A DNA stretch of 64,000 nt from Mesorhizobium escarrei. GTDB lineage: Bacteria > Pseudomonadota > Alphaproteobacteria > Rhizobiales > Rhizobiaceae. Positions within the stretch are counted from its first letter, which is position 1. Every line of letters starts with the position of its first letter. The position numbers were made by a program, and so were the translations under genes. Where the stretch lies: contig NZ_CAKXZT010000119.1 of NCBI RefSeq assembly GCF_935825525.1, positions 115,364 to 179,363 of the forward strand, written 5' to 3'. Below are positions 18,284 to 27,465 of this stretch, piece after piece. Below the pieces are notes generated by a model. The model did no database searches. It saw only the letters and a list, made by a program, of their open reading frames with translations, and was not told where the DNA came from.

Positions 18284-19051
18284 TCAGAAGTTGTCCTTGC
18301 GCTTGCGAATTTCGGCGAACACTTCGGCGTCGGAGGCGTTCTCCATGCCGAGATGCTTGCGGATTGCCGGATCATGCCAGCGCAGGAACGGATTGGTCGA
18401 AAGTTCCTCGCCGATCGTGGTCGGCAGCGTCGGCTTGCTGTCGGCGCGCAACGCCTCGATTTTTGCAGCGCGCTCCTTCAACGCCGAATTGGTCGGGTCG
18501 ACGGTCAGCGCGAAGCGGACGTTGGAAAGCGTGTATTCATGGCCACAATAGACGACCGTCTCGGCCGGAAGTGCCGCGAGCTTCTTCAACGAATCGTACA
18601 TCACCGGCGGCTTGCACTCGAACAGCCGGCCGCAGCCGAGCGCAAACAGCGTGTCGGCGGTGAACGCCACTTTCGACGCCGGCAGATGATAGGAGACATG
18701 GCCCGCCGTGTGGCCGGGCGTGGCGATCACGTCGATCCTCTCCTCGCCGAGGTGGATGACCGAACCCTGCTCGACGGTTTCGTCGATGCCGGGAATTTTT
18801 GCGTGTTCCGCTTCCGGTCCGACGATGCGCAGCTTGAACCGCTCCTTCAACGCCAGATTGGCCTCGACATGGTCGACATGGTGATGCGTGGTCAGGATCA
18901 TCGTCGGCGTCCAGCCGGTACGCTCGATCGCGGCCAGGATCGGGGCCTCCTCGGGCGCGTCGATGATCGCGGTCTGGCCGCTTTTCGGGTCATGCACCAG
19001 CACGCCGAAATTGTCGCTGCGGCACATGAATTGTTCGATTTCAACCGGCAT
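18284..19051 (-). CDS. gloB: hydroxyacylglutathione hydrolase (glyoxalase II)
   Basis: 255 residues. The metallo-beta-lactamase motif THHHVDH is at 55-61, followed by TPGHTAGH, the DTLFALGCGRLFE metal-bridging Asp and GHEYTLSN, all typical of GloB. It hydrolyses S-lactoylglutathione to lactate and glutathione in methylglyoxal detoxification. It is divergent from the methyltransferase gene; the 300 bases between hold four hairpins. Confidence 0.96.
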   Translation of the reverse strand: MPVEIEQFMCRSDNFGVLVHDPKSGQTAIIDAPEEAPILAAIERTGWTPTMILTTHHHVDHVEANLALKERFKLRIVGPEAEHAKIPGIDETVEQGSVIHLGEERIDVIATPGHTAGHVSYHLPASKVAFTADTLFALGCGRLFECKPPVMYDSLKKLAALPAETVVYCGHEYTLSNVRFALTVDPTNSALKERAAKIEALRADSKPTLPTTIGEELSTNPFLRWHDPAIRKHLGMENASDAEVFAEIRKRKDNF

Positions 19052-19067
19052 GGCGTCTCTCCACTAG

Positions 19068-19266
19068 GAGCGGTTCATCGTTTCACGGAACGCCGAACCG
19101 CTCTATCTCTTTGTTTTTGCGCAATTCCGGACGGAAAACCGTTTCACACTTTTCCTGGAATTGCTCTAGAGCGCCGTATGTCCAGTTGGACGCACAAAGA
19201 ACGCTCTAACACTTTTATCTGCTGCATCGTGCTTTCCGAATCGAAACCGATTTCGGGCCGATGCAG
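19068..19266. repeat. mosaic of four consecutive palindromes
   Basis: Four separate hairpins run end to end: GAGCGGTTC/GAACCGCTC (19068-19103), GCAATTCC/GGAATTGC (19121-19164), AGAGCG/CGCTCT (19168-19207) and CTGCATCG/CGATGCAG (19222-19266). Each has a different core. They fill most of the 300-base gap between gloB and the divergent methyltransferase gene. This resembles the mosaic intergenic elements described in Rhizobium and Sinorhizobium; the class is from memory. Confidence 0.8.
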
Positions 19267-19351
19267 TAGTCGCCGCAGACATAGGGCGCTTGCCCACGGT
19301 TGTCATCCGCCTTTGTTGAACTTGGATAGCATCGAAGATAGCGTGCCGCGC

Positions 19352-20128
19352 ATGCATTCCGATATCATCGACCTTCGCTCGTTTTATTCGACCACGCTCG
19401 GGCGATTGGCCGAACGCTCGATCACCATGGCTTTGTCCTCGATATGGGCTGTCGTGCCCAATGAGCGGCTGGTCGGCCTCGGTTACACCTTGCCGTGGCT
19501 GGAGCGGTTCGGCACCGACGCCGAGCGTGTCTTTGCCTTCATGCCGGCAACGCAAGGCGCGGTGGTCTGGCCGGCCACCGGGCCGACCGCGACCGCGCTG
19601 GTCTTCGATGAGGAATTGCCGCTGGTCGACGCCTCCATCGACCGCATGCTGCTCGTCCATTCACTCGAACATGCCGAGAACCCGCGCGAGACGCTGAACG
19701 AAATCTGGCGGGTGCTGTCGCCCGCCGGCCGCGTCGTCATCGTCGTGCCCAACCGGCGCGGTGTCTGGGCCCGTTTCGAGCATACGCCGTTCGGCAGCGG
19801 CCGGCCCTTTTCGCGCGGCCAGCTCACCGAATTGCTGCGCGAAGCAAACTTCACGCCCGCGGCCTGGTCCGACGCCCTGTTCTTCCCGCCATCGCGGCGA
19901 CGCTTCATGATGAAGTTCCACAATGTGCTGGAGCGCGCCGGCCGCAGGTTCTGGCCGATCTTTTCCGGCGTCATCGTGGTCGAGGCGCAGAAACGGCTCT
20001 ATCAGGGCGTGCCGGTCGTCCAGCGCGCCTCTCGCCGCGTCTTCGTGCCGGTTTTCTCGCCGCATGGCGCCACAAGGCTCGGTCGGATATCGCCGACCGG
20101 GAACGCGCTGTTGCCGGGCCGTCGATGA
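19352..20128 (+). CDS. class I SAM-dependent methyltransferase (Methyltransf_11 type)
   Basis: 258 residues from ATG 19352 (MHSDIIDLRSFYSTTLGRLA); GTG 19343 is also in frame. Motif I is degenerate (ERLVGLGYTLPWLERF), whereas later motifs are clear: LPLVDASIDRMLLVHSLEHAENPRETLNEIWRVLSPAGRVVIVVPNR. It is conserved beside gloB in rhizobia, which may mean a link to glutathione or aldehyde chemistry, but no substrate is known. The C-terminal 60 residues are basic. Confidence 0.85.
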   Translation: MHSDIIDLRSFYSTTLGRLAERSITMALSSIWAVVPNERLVGLGYTLPWLERFGTDAERVFAFMPATQGAVVWPATGPTATALVFDEELPLVDASIDRMLLVHSLEHAENPRETLNEIWRVLSPAGRVVIVVPNRRGVWARFEHTPFGSGRPFSRGQLTELLREANFTPAAWSDALFFPPSRRRFMMKFHNVLERAGRRFWPIFSGVIVVEAQKRLYQGVPVVQRASRRVFVPVFSPHGATRLGRISPTGNALLPGRR

Positions 20129-20250
20129 CGTTTTCGTGAACGGATTCACGCTTTTTTCCCACCTATCTGTCGTGGGCGGGTTTTGGTACCTGATTGAGTC
20201 GACTTGTTCACCGGTTTCAGCACCGCTTGCGAATTCAAGGGTCTTCATCA

Positions 20251-22077
20251 ATGGCTGATCATCCGGATTTCGAGGCCAGCGCCAAGCCGATTGCCGCGTC
20301 GGTCGAGGCCAGCAGCCTGCGCGACCAGCTGGCGACAATCAGGCTGGCGCTGGCGAGGTCGCCGATCCGCAAACAACTGCTCTGGGCCTGCGTCGGCATC
20401 GTCGCCGTCATTGTGGCAACCTCGATCGGGCAGGTTCTGCTCAATCGCTGGAACGAACCGTTCTACGACGCGCTGGCTCGGCGCGATATGCAGGGTTTCC
20501 TGCACCAGCTTCTGGTGTTTGCCGCCATCGCCGGCGGGCTTGTGGTGCTCAATGTCGGCCAGACCTGGCTCGACCAGACGATCCGGCTGAAGCTGCGTGA
20601 GGCGTTGACCGTCGATCTGATCGGTGAATGGATGCGGCCGGCGCGCGCTTTCCGGCTCGCCAACGCCGGCGCCATTGGCGTCAACCCCGACCAGCGCCTG
20701 CAGCAGGATGCCGGGCATCTCTCCGATCTTTCCACCGGTCTCGGCATAGGGCTATTGCAGTCGTTCATTTTGCTTGTTTCGTTCGTCGGCGTCCTATGGT
20801 CGCTGTCTTCCGGCTTCGTCTTCCATATCGGCGGCTATTCCCTGGCGATTCCGGGCTACATGGTGTGGGCCGCGATCCTCTATGCCGGCACCGCCTCCTG
20901 GCTGAGCTGGCTGGTCGGACGGCCGCTCATCCGCTTCAACAGCGACCGCTACACGCGCGAGGCCGAACTGCGCTCCTCGGTGGTCCGCGTCAACGAGAAT
21001 GTCGATGCCATCGCGCTTGCGCACGGCGAGGACGACGCGCGACGACGGCTTGAGCTCGACCTCGGCACGGTGCTGGGCGCGATGCGGCGCATCTACAGCG
21101 CCCAGATCAATCTTTCCTGGGTGACCGATACCTATGGCTGGATCACTGTCGTCGCGCCGATCCTCGTCGCCTCGCCGGTCTATTTCGCGGGTGATATCAG
21201 CTTCGGCGGGCTGATGATGGCTGTCGGCGCCTTCAACCAGGTGCATTCCTCGTTGCGCTGGTTCATCAACAATATCGGCGGCATCGCCGATTGGCGCGCC
21301 ACGCTGATGCGCGTCGCCGATTTCCGCATCGCGCTTGCTGAAACGGATGTGCTCCACCACACCGAGAGGCGCATCGAGTTCGGCGAAAATCCGGACGGCA
21401 GGCTGACATTCGAGAACCTCGAGATTGCGTCGCGGGATGGATGCACGAAGCTCGCCGAGCCGCATGTCGAAATCCGTGCCGGCGAGCGCGTCATGATCAC
21501 CGGAGATCCGCGCGCCGGCAAGACGCTGTTCTTCCGCGCCATTGCCGGCCTGTGGCCGTGGGGAAGCGGGCGGATCGGCATGCCGGCCGGAGATGTGCCC
21601 GCCTTCGTTCCCCGCAAACCCTATTTCCCGCTCGGCACGCTGCGCGAGGTGCTCAACCACGCCGATGCGGCGGTCAGCGACGCCGAGATCTCGGCGGTGC
21701 TTGCCGAGATCGGTCTCGGGCGTCTGTCGTCCTCGCTCGACCGGTCGGCGCGCTGGGAGCGCGAATTGAGCGATGACGAGCAGCGCCTGCTTGCCTTTGC
21801 CCGGCTGGTCTTGCGGCAGCCGAAATGGGTGATCATCGACGAGGCGTTGGACACGTTCGACGGCGCGACGCTGCGGCGGGTGCTGTCGATGCTGGAGGCA
21901 CGCCTTGCCGACGCCGCGATCCTCAATATCGGCCGTGGCCAGCAGAATATTGAATTCTTCCCGCGCTCATTGGCGATCGTGAAAGACGTCGAGCGACCGG
22001 CTCTCAAACCAGTCCGCGTCAGGGCCGGCGCGATCGAACCACCCCCGGCCGTCGCCAAAGCCGACCAACAGGCATAG
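20251..22077 (+). CDS. ABC transporter, fused permease/ATPase of the ABCD (YddA/SbmA-BacA related) family
   Basis: 608 residues from ATG 20251. The N-terminal half has about six membrane helices and the family motif RWNEPFYDALARRD, then NPDQRLQQD. The C-terminal ATPase has Walker A GDPRAGKT near residue 415 and Walker B WVIIDEALDTFD. The signature is LSDDEQ instead of LSxGEQ, so the conserved Gly is Asp. Relatives import or export acyl-CoA-like or peptide substrates; the substrate here is unknown. It starts 122 bases after the methyltransferase gene. Confidence 0.88.
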   Translation: MADHPDFEASAKPIAASVEASSLRDQLATIRLALARSPIRKQLLWACVGIVAVIVATSIGQVLLNRWNEPFYDALARRDMQGFLHQLLVFAAIAGGLVVLNVGQTWLDQTIRLKLREALTVDLIGEWMRPARAFRLANAGAIGVNPDQRLQQDAGHLSDLSTGLGIGLLQSFILLVSFVGVLWSLSSGFVFHIGGYSLAIPGYMVWAAILYAGTASWLSWLVGRPLIRFNSDRYTREAELRSSVVRVNENVDAIALAHGEDDARRRLELDLGTVLGAMRRIYSAQINLSWVTDTYGWITVVAPILVASPVYFAGDISFGGLMMAVGAFNQVHSSLRWFINNIGGIADWRATLMRVADFRIALAETDVLHHTERRIEFGENPDGRLTFENLEIASRDGCTKLAEPHVEIRAGERVMITGDPRAGKTLFFRAIAGLWPWGSGRIGMPAGDVPAFVPRKPYFPLGTLREVLNHADAAVSDAEISAVLAEIGLGRLSSSLDRSARWERELSDDEQRLLAFARLVLRQPKWVIIDEALDTFDGATLRRVLSMLEARLADAAILNIGRGQQNIEFFPRSLAIVKDVERPALKPVRVRAGAIEPPPAVAKADQQA

Positions 22078-22199
22078 CCGGCTGTACAGCCAAGCTTTAT
22101 TTTGCCGTGATCGCGGCGAAAGATTGCCGGTATCGTTCGGAAGCCTGCGGCATTGGACCATGCTTGATGCGCGGAAAGCGCGTCCCGGTGAAGAGATTC

Positions 22200-23075
22200 A
22201 TGCGACACGCTTTAAATCTTTGTTTCGATGCTTGTCGTTACCCCAAAACCGCTGCGAACTTTTGGGCGGCATGCATTAGCCTGCTTGCCTGCCTTGCCTG
22301 CGCCCAGGCAGCACCACTGGCCGCGCCCGCCGACACCATTGCGGTGGACGTCGAACTGGTGCTGGCGGTCGACATCTCGCACTCGATGGACGAAAAGGAA
22401 TTCGCCCTGCAGCGCGCCGGCTATGTCAAGGCACTGCGCCACCCCGACTTCATCAATGCGGTGCGTTCGGGTGTGACCGGCCGCATTGCGCTGGCCTATT
22501 TCGAATGGGCAGGCACCGTCCGCGACGATGCGATCATAGCCTGGCAGGTCATCGACGATGCTGAGAGCGCCGAGGCATTCGCCGACAAGATCGAGGCGCG
22601 CCCGTTCAGGAGCTTTCGCGGCACCTCGATTTCCAGTGCGCTCGCCTTCGGCGCCAAGCTTTTGGATGGAGCCGCTTTCGACGCGAAGCGCAGCGTCATC
22701 GACATCTCAGGCGATGGCCCCAACAATATCGGGATGCCCGTCACCACGACACGCGACGCCGCGATAGCAAAGGGCATCGTCATCAATGGCCTGCCGATCC
22801 TGATCAGCCCGTCGCCCAGTTTCAGCCATCTCGACCAATACTATGCCGAGTGCGTCACAGGCGGGCCAGGCTCCTTCGTGCTCCCGGTCTATGCCGCTTC
22901 GGAATTCGTGACAGCCATACGCCGCAAGCTGGTCCTCGAGGTCAGCGGTGTTGCCGATCCCAAGGCCGGCCCCGGATACGTCTCGGTCGATGCGGCAGCA
23001 CCGGTCGACTGTTTGCAAGGCGAGCGCGGTCGGCGGTTTTTCTCCGATCCGTATTTTCCGGAACTTGATCGCTAA
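22200..23075 (+). CDS. DUF1194 domain exported protein (vWA-like)
   Basis: 291 residues. ATG 22200 is preferred (GAAGAG just upstream); ATG 22167 is possible. A signal-like hydrophobic segment SLLACLACAQAAPLAA precedes the mature protein, which starts VDVELVLAVDISHSMDEKEF, a MIDAS-like DISHS, and later SVIDISGDGPNN. DUF1194 is a vWA-type fold found in Rhizobiales; no role is established. It is convergent with metW, 79 bases apart. Confidence 0.82.
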   Translation: MRHALNLCFDACRYPKTAANFWAACISLLACLACAQAAPLAAPADTIAVDVELVLAVDISHSMDEKEFALQRAGYVKALRHPDFINAVRSGVTGRIALAYFEWAGTVRDDAIIAWQVIDDAESAEAFADKIEARPFRSFRGTSISSALAFGAKLLDGAAFDAKRSVIDISGDGPNNIGMPVTTTRDAAIAKGIVINGLPILISPSPSFSHLDQYYAECVTGGPGSFVLPVYAASEFVTAIRRKLVLEVSGVADPKAGPGYVSVDAAAPVDCLQGERGRRFFSDPYFPELDR

Positions 23076-23153
23076 TTAGAATGGGCCGACGAATGGCGAT
23101 CGGTCCCAGATGCTTCCGGACCCGGGCCGGCTGGCCGAAGCGACGGGCCGCCG

Positions 23154-23768
23154 CTATCGCTTCAGCAGGAACACCGCCTGCTGGCCAAAGAAATTCCAGA
23201 ACCACCATGGCATCGACAGGCCGATTTTCTGGCCATTGGCGTCGAGCGCGGTTGCCTTTTCCACTGTTGCGCCGAGCTCCTCGCAGAGATTGACGAAGTC
23301 GCGGATGGTGCAGAAGTGGATGTTGGGCGTGTCGTACCAGCAATAGGGCAGATCCTTGGTCACCGGCATCCGCCCTTCGAGGAACAGCGAAAGGCGCACC
23401 CGCCAGTGGCCGAAATTGGGGAAGGAGACGATGGCGTGCTTGCCGATCCTGAGCAATTCGTCGAGCACCAGCTTCGGGTTGCGGGTCGCCTGCAAGGTCT
23501 GCGACAGGACGACGAAATCGAAACCCTTGTCGGGATAGAATTTGAGGTCCTTGTCGGCGTCGCCCTGGATGACGGACAGGCCGCGCGCCACGCATTCGTT
23601 GACGCCGCGCTGCGACAGCTCCATCCCGCGGCCGTCGACCTGCTTGGTCGCCTGCAGCAATTCGAGCAGCAGACCATCACCGGAGCCGACGTCCAGCACC
23701 CGCGACTGCGGGGGGATGAGATCGGCGACAACTTCGAGGTCGACGCGCTGGGCGTGGTTGACACTCAT
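23154..23768 (-). CDS. metW: methionine biosynthesis protein MetW
   Basis: 204 residues from ATG 23768. SAM-binding motif VLDVGSGDG lies at about 24-32, with GRGMELSQRGVNECVARGLSV and FPNFGHWRVRLSLFLEGRMP typical of MetW. MetW partners MetX in homoserine acetylation in many alphaproteobacteria. It lies downstream of metX on the same strand, with a palindrome at the junction. A longer frame to 23849 overlaps the metX end and is rejected. Confidence 0.95.
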   Translation of the reverse strand: MSVNHAQRVDLEVVADLIPPQSRVLDVGSGDGLLLELLQATKQVDGRGMELSQRGVNECVARGLSVIQGDADKDLKFYPDKGFDFVVLSQTLQATRNPKLVLDELLRIGKHAIVSFPNFGHWRVRLSLFLEGRMPVTKDLPYCWYDTPNIHFCTIRDFVNLCEELGATVEKATALDANGQKIGLSMPWWFWNFFGQQAVFLLKR

Positions 23769-23788
23769 GATCGTGGCTCTTGCTTGAC

Positions 23789-23832
23789 GCATGATCCTGA
23801 TCCGAAAGGTCTGCAACTTTTCGGGGTCATGC
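23789..23832. repeat. palindromic repeat containing the metX stop codon
   Basis: Arms GCATGA (23789-23794) and TCATGC (23827-23832) with inner TCCGAAA/TTTTCGG pairing. The TCA in the right arm is the metX stop (TGA on the minus strand) and the preceding GC closes the last Ala codon. It separates metX from metW and may tune the distal gene. Confidence 0.75.
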
Positions 23833-24996
23833 GCTGAGCCCCCTGGCACGTGCCGCCGAGGCGATGAAGCCGTTGATGGCGGCGAACAGCTCCGGTTCGT
23901 CGAGCAGGAAGGCGTCGTGGCCGCGATCGGTCTCTATCTCGACGAAGGACACTGAGGCGCCGGCGGCGTTCAGCGCATGAACGACCGAGCGGCTCTCCTC
24001 GGTCGGGAACAGCCAGTCGCTGGTGAAGGAGACCAGGCAGAAACGGGTCTTGGTGCCGGCAAAGGCGTCGGCGAGCCGGCCGCCATGGTCGGCGGCGAGG
24101 TCGAAATAGTCCATCGCCCGTGTCATATAGAGATAGGAGTTGGCGTCGAAGCGGTCGACGAAGGTCATGCCCTGATGGCGCAGATAGCTCTCGATCTGGA
24201 AGTCTGCGTCGAAACCGAAGGTCAGCGCTTCACGGTCCTGCAGGTTGCGGCCAAATTTTCGGTGCAGGGCCGCCTCCGACAGATAAGTGATGTGAGCGGC
24301 CATGCGTGCCACGGCCAGTCCCTTTTCCGGGCGCTTGCCCTGCTCGAAATATTTGCCGCCATGCCAGTCGGGATCGGCCATCACCGCTTGCCGGCCGACC
24401 TCATGGAAGGCGATGTTCTGCGAGGAATGGCGCGCGCCGGTGGCGATCGGCAGCGCCGAGAAAACGCGCTCCGGAAAGCTCGACGCCCATTGCAGCACCT
24501 GCATGCCGCCCATCGAGCCGCCCAGCACCGAGAACAGTTTTTCGATGCCGAAATGGTCGACCAGCATCAACTGCGCCCGCACCATGTCGCGGATGGTGAT
24601 GATCGGCAGGTCGAGCCCATAGGGCTTGCCGGTGGCGGGATTGGTCGAAGCGGGTCCGGTGGAGCCGAGGCAGCCACCGATAACGTTTGAGCAGATGACG
24701 AAGAAGCGGCTGGTGTCGATGATCTTGCCGGGGCCGATCAGCACTTCCCACCAGCCCGGCTTGCCGGTCACCGGGTTGGTGCTGGCGACATGCTGGTCGC
24801 CGGTCAGCGCATGGCAGACGAGGATGGCGTTGGAGCGGGCGTCGTTGAGCGTGCCGTAGGTCTTGTAGGCGATCTGGAACGGCGACAGCAGTGTGCCGGC
24901 ATCGAGCTTGAGCGGCTTGTCGGCGCCGAAACGCAACACCGGGCTCGATGGCTCGTCGGCCTCGTTGTTGGTTCTTTTCGTGCGCAGCGCGACCAT
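23827..24996 (-). CDS. metX: homoserine O-acyltransferase MetX
   Basis: 389 residues, standard MetX. The nucleophile elbow GGSMGG puts Ser161 as catalytic, with [10 protein letters not shown] (Asp) and [11 protein letters not shown] (His) completing the triad; [15 protein letters not shown] is the family hallmark. It acylates homoserine, the first committed step to methionine. It is followed by metW and preceded by a SAM-II riboswitch, terminator and promoter. The last Ala and stop lie within a repeat arm. Acetyl- versus succinyl-CoA use is not decided by sequence alone. Confidence 0.97.
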   Translation of the reverse strand: MVALRTKRTNNEADEPSSPVLRFGADKPLKLDAGTLLSPFQIAYKTYGTLNDARSNAILVCHALTGDQHVASTNPVTGKPGWWEVLIGPGKIIDTSRFFVICSNVIGGCLGSTGPASTNPATGKPYGLDLPIITIRDMVRAQLMLVDHFGIEKLFSVLGGSMGGMQVLQWASSFPERVFSALPIATGARHSSQNIAFHEVGRQAVMADPDWHGGKYFEQGKRPEKGLAVARMAAHITYLSEAALHRKFGRNLQDREALTFGFDADFQIESYLRHQGMTFVDRFDANSYLYMTRAMDYFDLAADHGGRLADAFAGTKTRFCLVSFTSDWLFPTEESRSVVHALNAAGASVSFVEIETDRGHDAFLLDEPELFAAINGFIASAARARGLSA

Positions 24997-25016
24997 CGCA
25001 TCCTCTTACATCAACC

Positions 25017-25050
25017 CATCGCGAAATCGATTCCGATTTTCGGGTCGATG
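25017..25050. repeat. palindromic repeat in the metX leader
   Basis: Arms CATCG (25017-25021) and CGATG (25046-25050) with CGAAA/TTTTCG inside, between the attenuator terminator and the metX start. Its sequence resembles the CCGAAA-type family elsewhere in the window. Confidence 0.5.
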
Positions 25051-25072
25051 CGATCTCCGGCCAGCAACGGAC

Positions 25073-25104
25073 AAAAAAACCGGCATTGCCTTCGCAAAGC
25101 CGGT
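25073..25104 (-). terminator. Rho-independent terminator in the metX leader
   Basis: On the minus strand, ACCGGC and GCCGGT arms (25099-25104 and 25079-25084) with internal TGC/GCA pairing enclose a short loop and are followed at once by a run of seven T. It lies just downstream of the SAM-II riboswitch and upstream of metX, so it is well placed as a transcription attenuator. Confidence 0.85.
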
Positions 25105-25118
25105 TACAGGATGCAAAC

Positions 25119-25178
25119 GGCCCTTTAGCGAGTTGTTTAACGTGGCTGCAAGCCGACCGGCCAAATCACCACGGGATT
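25119..25178 (-). promoter_or_regulatory. SAM-II riboswitch upstream of metX
   Basis: Read on the minus strand: CGTGG (25173-25169), then TGATTTGG, an internal GCCGGTCGGC hairpin and CTTGCAG, closing with CCACG (25145-25141), then GTTAAAC and GCTAAAGGG (25129-25121). The CGTGG/CCACG P1 stem, the GATTT loop and the GCTAAA(A)GG tail for the pseudoknot match the alphaproteobacterial SAM-II (metA) element as I know it. The class binds S-adenosylmethionine and reduces methionine gene expression. Confidence 0.88.
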
Positions 25179-25186
25179 TCGCATTT

Positions 25187-25215
25187 CTTCTAGGACCGGC
25201 GCGCCTCGGCGTCAA
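25187..25215 (-). promoter_or_regulatory. sigma-70 type promoter for metX
   Basis: On the minus strand a TTGACG -35 (25215-25210) and a TAGAAG -10 (25192-25187) are 17 bases apart. A start near 25180 would put the riboswitch at the very 5' end of the transcript. Confidence 0.6.
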
Positions 25216-25320
25216 CGGCCAGCGCTCACCGATCATTGCCGCCTCTCGACATTCCGGGCCACGGCTTGTATTTCCGCTGCGGCTTCCCGGGTAGAAGCGT
25301 TCTCGGCGGATTTTTGCATT

Positions 25321-26430
25321 ATGAACCAGGCATCGGATCAGGCACGTCCAACGCCCCGCGCGGGCATCTTGGACATCGAAGCCTATGTGCCGGGCAAGAG
25401 CACGGCGCCGGCCGGCGTTGCCAAGGTCCACAAATTGTCGTCGAACGAGAACCCGCTCGGCCCGTCGCCGAAGGCGATTGAAGCCGCGCGCGACGTCGCC
25501 GCCAAGCTCGACCTATATCCCGACGGCACCGCCAGGCGCCTGCGGGAGGCGATCGCCGAGGTGCATGGCCTCAACCCGGCGAACATCGTCTGTTCCAACG
25601 GTTCCGACGAAATACTCGGTCTGCTTGCGCAGACCTATCTCGCGCCCGGCGATGAAGCCGTCATCACCGAACACGGCTTCATGGTCTACAAGATCTACAT
25701 CCAGTCGGCAGGCGCTGTGCCGGTGTCGGTCAAGGAAACCAATGAGCGCGCCGACGTCGATGCGATCCTCGCCGCCGTAACGCCGCGTACGCGGATCATC
25801 TTCCTTGCCAATCCCAACAACCCGACTGGCACCTATTTGCAGTTCCAGGAGGTGCGCCGCCTGCATGCCGGCCTGCCTCGAAACGTGCTTCTGGTACTGG
25901 ATGCAGCCTATGCCGAATATGTCCGCCGCAACGATTATGAAGCCGGCGTCGAGCTGGTGGCTGGCGCGGAAAACGTGGCTATGACCCGCACCTTCTCCAA
26001 GCTCGGCCTTGGCGGTGCGCGGATCGGCTGGATGTACGCGCCGATGCATATCATCGACGCGATCAACCGCGTGCGAGGCCCCTTCAACGTCAACGCGACG
26101 GCGATCGAGGCCGGCATTGCCGCGATCCGCGACCGCGCCCATGTCGAGCGCAGCGTGGCTCATAACGAGACCTGGCTGCGATGGGTGAGCGAGGAACTGA
26201 CCAAGCTCGGACTGCGGGTGACCCCGAGCGTCGGCAATTTCGCCCTCATCCACTTTCCCGAGGACAAAAAACATTCGGCGGCAGCTGCGGACGACTACCT
26301 CTGTGCGCGCGGCTATATATTGCGGCGCGTTTCCGGCTACGGCTTCCCCAATGCACTGCGCATGAGCATCGGCACAGAAGAGGCCAATCGTGGCGTTGTC
26401 GCCGCCCTCGCGACATTTCTGAAAAGCTAG
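25321..26430 (+). CDS. hisC: histidinol-phosphate aminotransferase
   Basis: 369 residues. Fold-type I PLP features: [11 protein letters not shown] near the start, [31 protein letters not shown] and [16 protein letters not shown] with PLP Lys227. It converts imidazole-acetol phosphate and glutamate to histidinol phosphate; in alphaproteobacteria the same enzyme often serves tyrosine/phenylalanine transamination, which fits its coupling with tyrC seven bases downstream. It is divergent from metX. Confidence 0.95.
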   Translation: MNQASDQARPTPRAGILDIEAYVPGKSTAPAGVAKVHKLSSNENPLGPSPKAIEAARDVAAKLDLYPDGTARRLREAIAEVHGLNPANIVCSNGSDEILGLLAQTYLAPGDEAVITEHGFMVYKIYIQSAGAVPVSVKETNERADVDAILAAVTPRTRIIFLANPNNPTGTYLQFQEVRRLHAGLPRNVLLVLDAAYAEYVRRNDYEAGVELVAGAENVAMTRTFSKLGLGGARIGWMYAPMHIIDAINRVRGPFNVNATAIEAGIAAIRDRAHVERSVAHNETWLRWVSEELTKLGLRVTPSVGNFALIHFPEDKKHSAAAADDYLCARGYILRRVSGYGFPNALRMSIGTEEANRGVVAALATFLKS

Positions 26431-26436
26431 AAGACC

Positions 26437-27372
26437 ATGACATCAACGATGTTCGAAAAGATCGCGCTGGTCGGCATCGGCCTGATCGGCTCGTCGCTGG
26501 CCCGAGTAATCCATCGCGAAGGCCTTGCCGGTCACGTCGCTATCTCGACGCGCAGCGAAACGACGCTGGCGCGGGCGCGGGAACTCGGCCTCGGCTCTTC
26601 CTACGCGATGGACGCGAAAGAGGCGGTCGGCGATGCCGACCTGGTCATCGTTTCGGTGCCGGTCGGTTCTTCGGGCGAGGTCGCCGAGGAAATCGCACCG
26701 GCGCTGAAGCAGGGCGCCATCCTCACCGATGTCGGCTCGACCAAGGCCTCGGTCATTGCGCAGATGCAGCCGCATGTGCCTGCTGGCGTGCATTTCATTC
26801 CCGGCCACCCGCTGGCCGGCACTGAAAAATCGGGTCCGGACGCCGGCTTTGCCGAACTGTTCGAAAACCGCTGGTGCATCTTCACGCCGTTGCCCGGCAC
26901 CGATCCGGCCGCCTTGGAAAAGCTCTCGGAATTCTGGCGCCGCTGCGGCTCCAACATCGACACGATGGATCCCCAGCATCACGACATGACGCTGGCGATC
27001 GTCTCGCACCTGCCGCACATCATCGCCTATAACATCGTCGGCACCGCCGACGATCTGGAGTCGGTGACCAAGTCCGAGGTCATCAAATATTCGGCCTCCG
27101 GCTTTCGCGACTTCACCCGTCTGGCCGCGTCCGACCCGACGATGTGGCGGGACGTCTGCCTGCACAACAAGGATGCCATCCTCGAAATGCTGGCGCGGTT
27201 CTCGGAAGATCTGGCCTCGCTGCAGCGGGCGATCCGCTGGAGCGACGGCGAAAAGCTTTTCGACCTGTTCACCCGCACCCGCGCCGTGCGCCGCTCGATC
27301 ATCGAGGCGGGCCAGGACATCGACGTACCGGACTTTGGCCGGCAGGCTGTCGAGCACCCGGCCAAGGGATAG
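26437..27372 (+). CDS. tyrC: prephenate/arogenate dehydrogenase (cyclohexadienyl dehydrogenase)
   Basis: 311 residues with NAD-binding GIGLIGSS at about 13-20, the family HPLAGTEKSGPDAGF and TKSEVIKYSASGFRDFTRLAASDPTMWRD. It oxidises prephenate and/or arogenate in tyrosine synthesis. No ACT domain is present, so it is the feedback-less short form. Six bases after hisC, so one operon. The stop codon abuts a palindrome. Confidence 0.94.
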   Translation: MTSTMFEKIALVGIGLIGSSLARVIHREGLAGHVAISTRSETTLARARELGLGSSYAMDAKEAVGDADLVIVSVPVGSSGEVAEEIAPALKQGAILTDVGSTKASVIAQMQPHVPAGVHFIPGHPLAGTEKSGPDAGFAELFENRWCIFTPLPGTDPAALEKLSEFWRRCGSNIDTMDPQHHDMTLAIVSHLPHIIAYNIVGTADDLESVTKSEVIKYSASGFRDFTRLAASDPTMWRDVCLHNKDAILEMLARFSEDLASLQRAIRWSDGEKLFDLFTRTRAVRRSIIEAGQDIDVPDFGRQAVEHPAKG

Positions 27373-27420
27373 AGCATCGGACCGAAAAGTGGGTACCGGT
27401 TTTGGGAAAATCCGATGCTC
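27372..27420. repeat. palindromic repeat at the tyrC stop
   Basis: Arms GAGCATCGGA (27372-27381) and TCCGATGCTC (27411-27420) are perfect 10-mers; ACCGAAAAG and TTTTGGGAAAA lie inside. The first G is the last base of the tyrC TAG stop. The convergent PfkB gene ends 46 bases later, so it could serve as a bidirectional terminator. Confidence 0.8.
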
Positions 27421-27465
27421 AAACAAAAAGCTAGGTACGATTCGATTTGAAAGCCCGCCGCTGTT

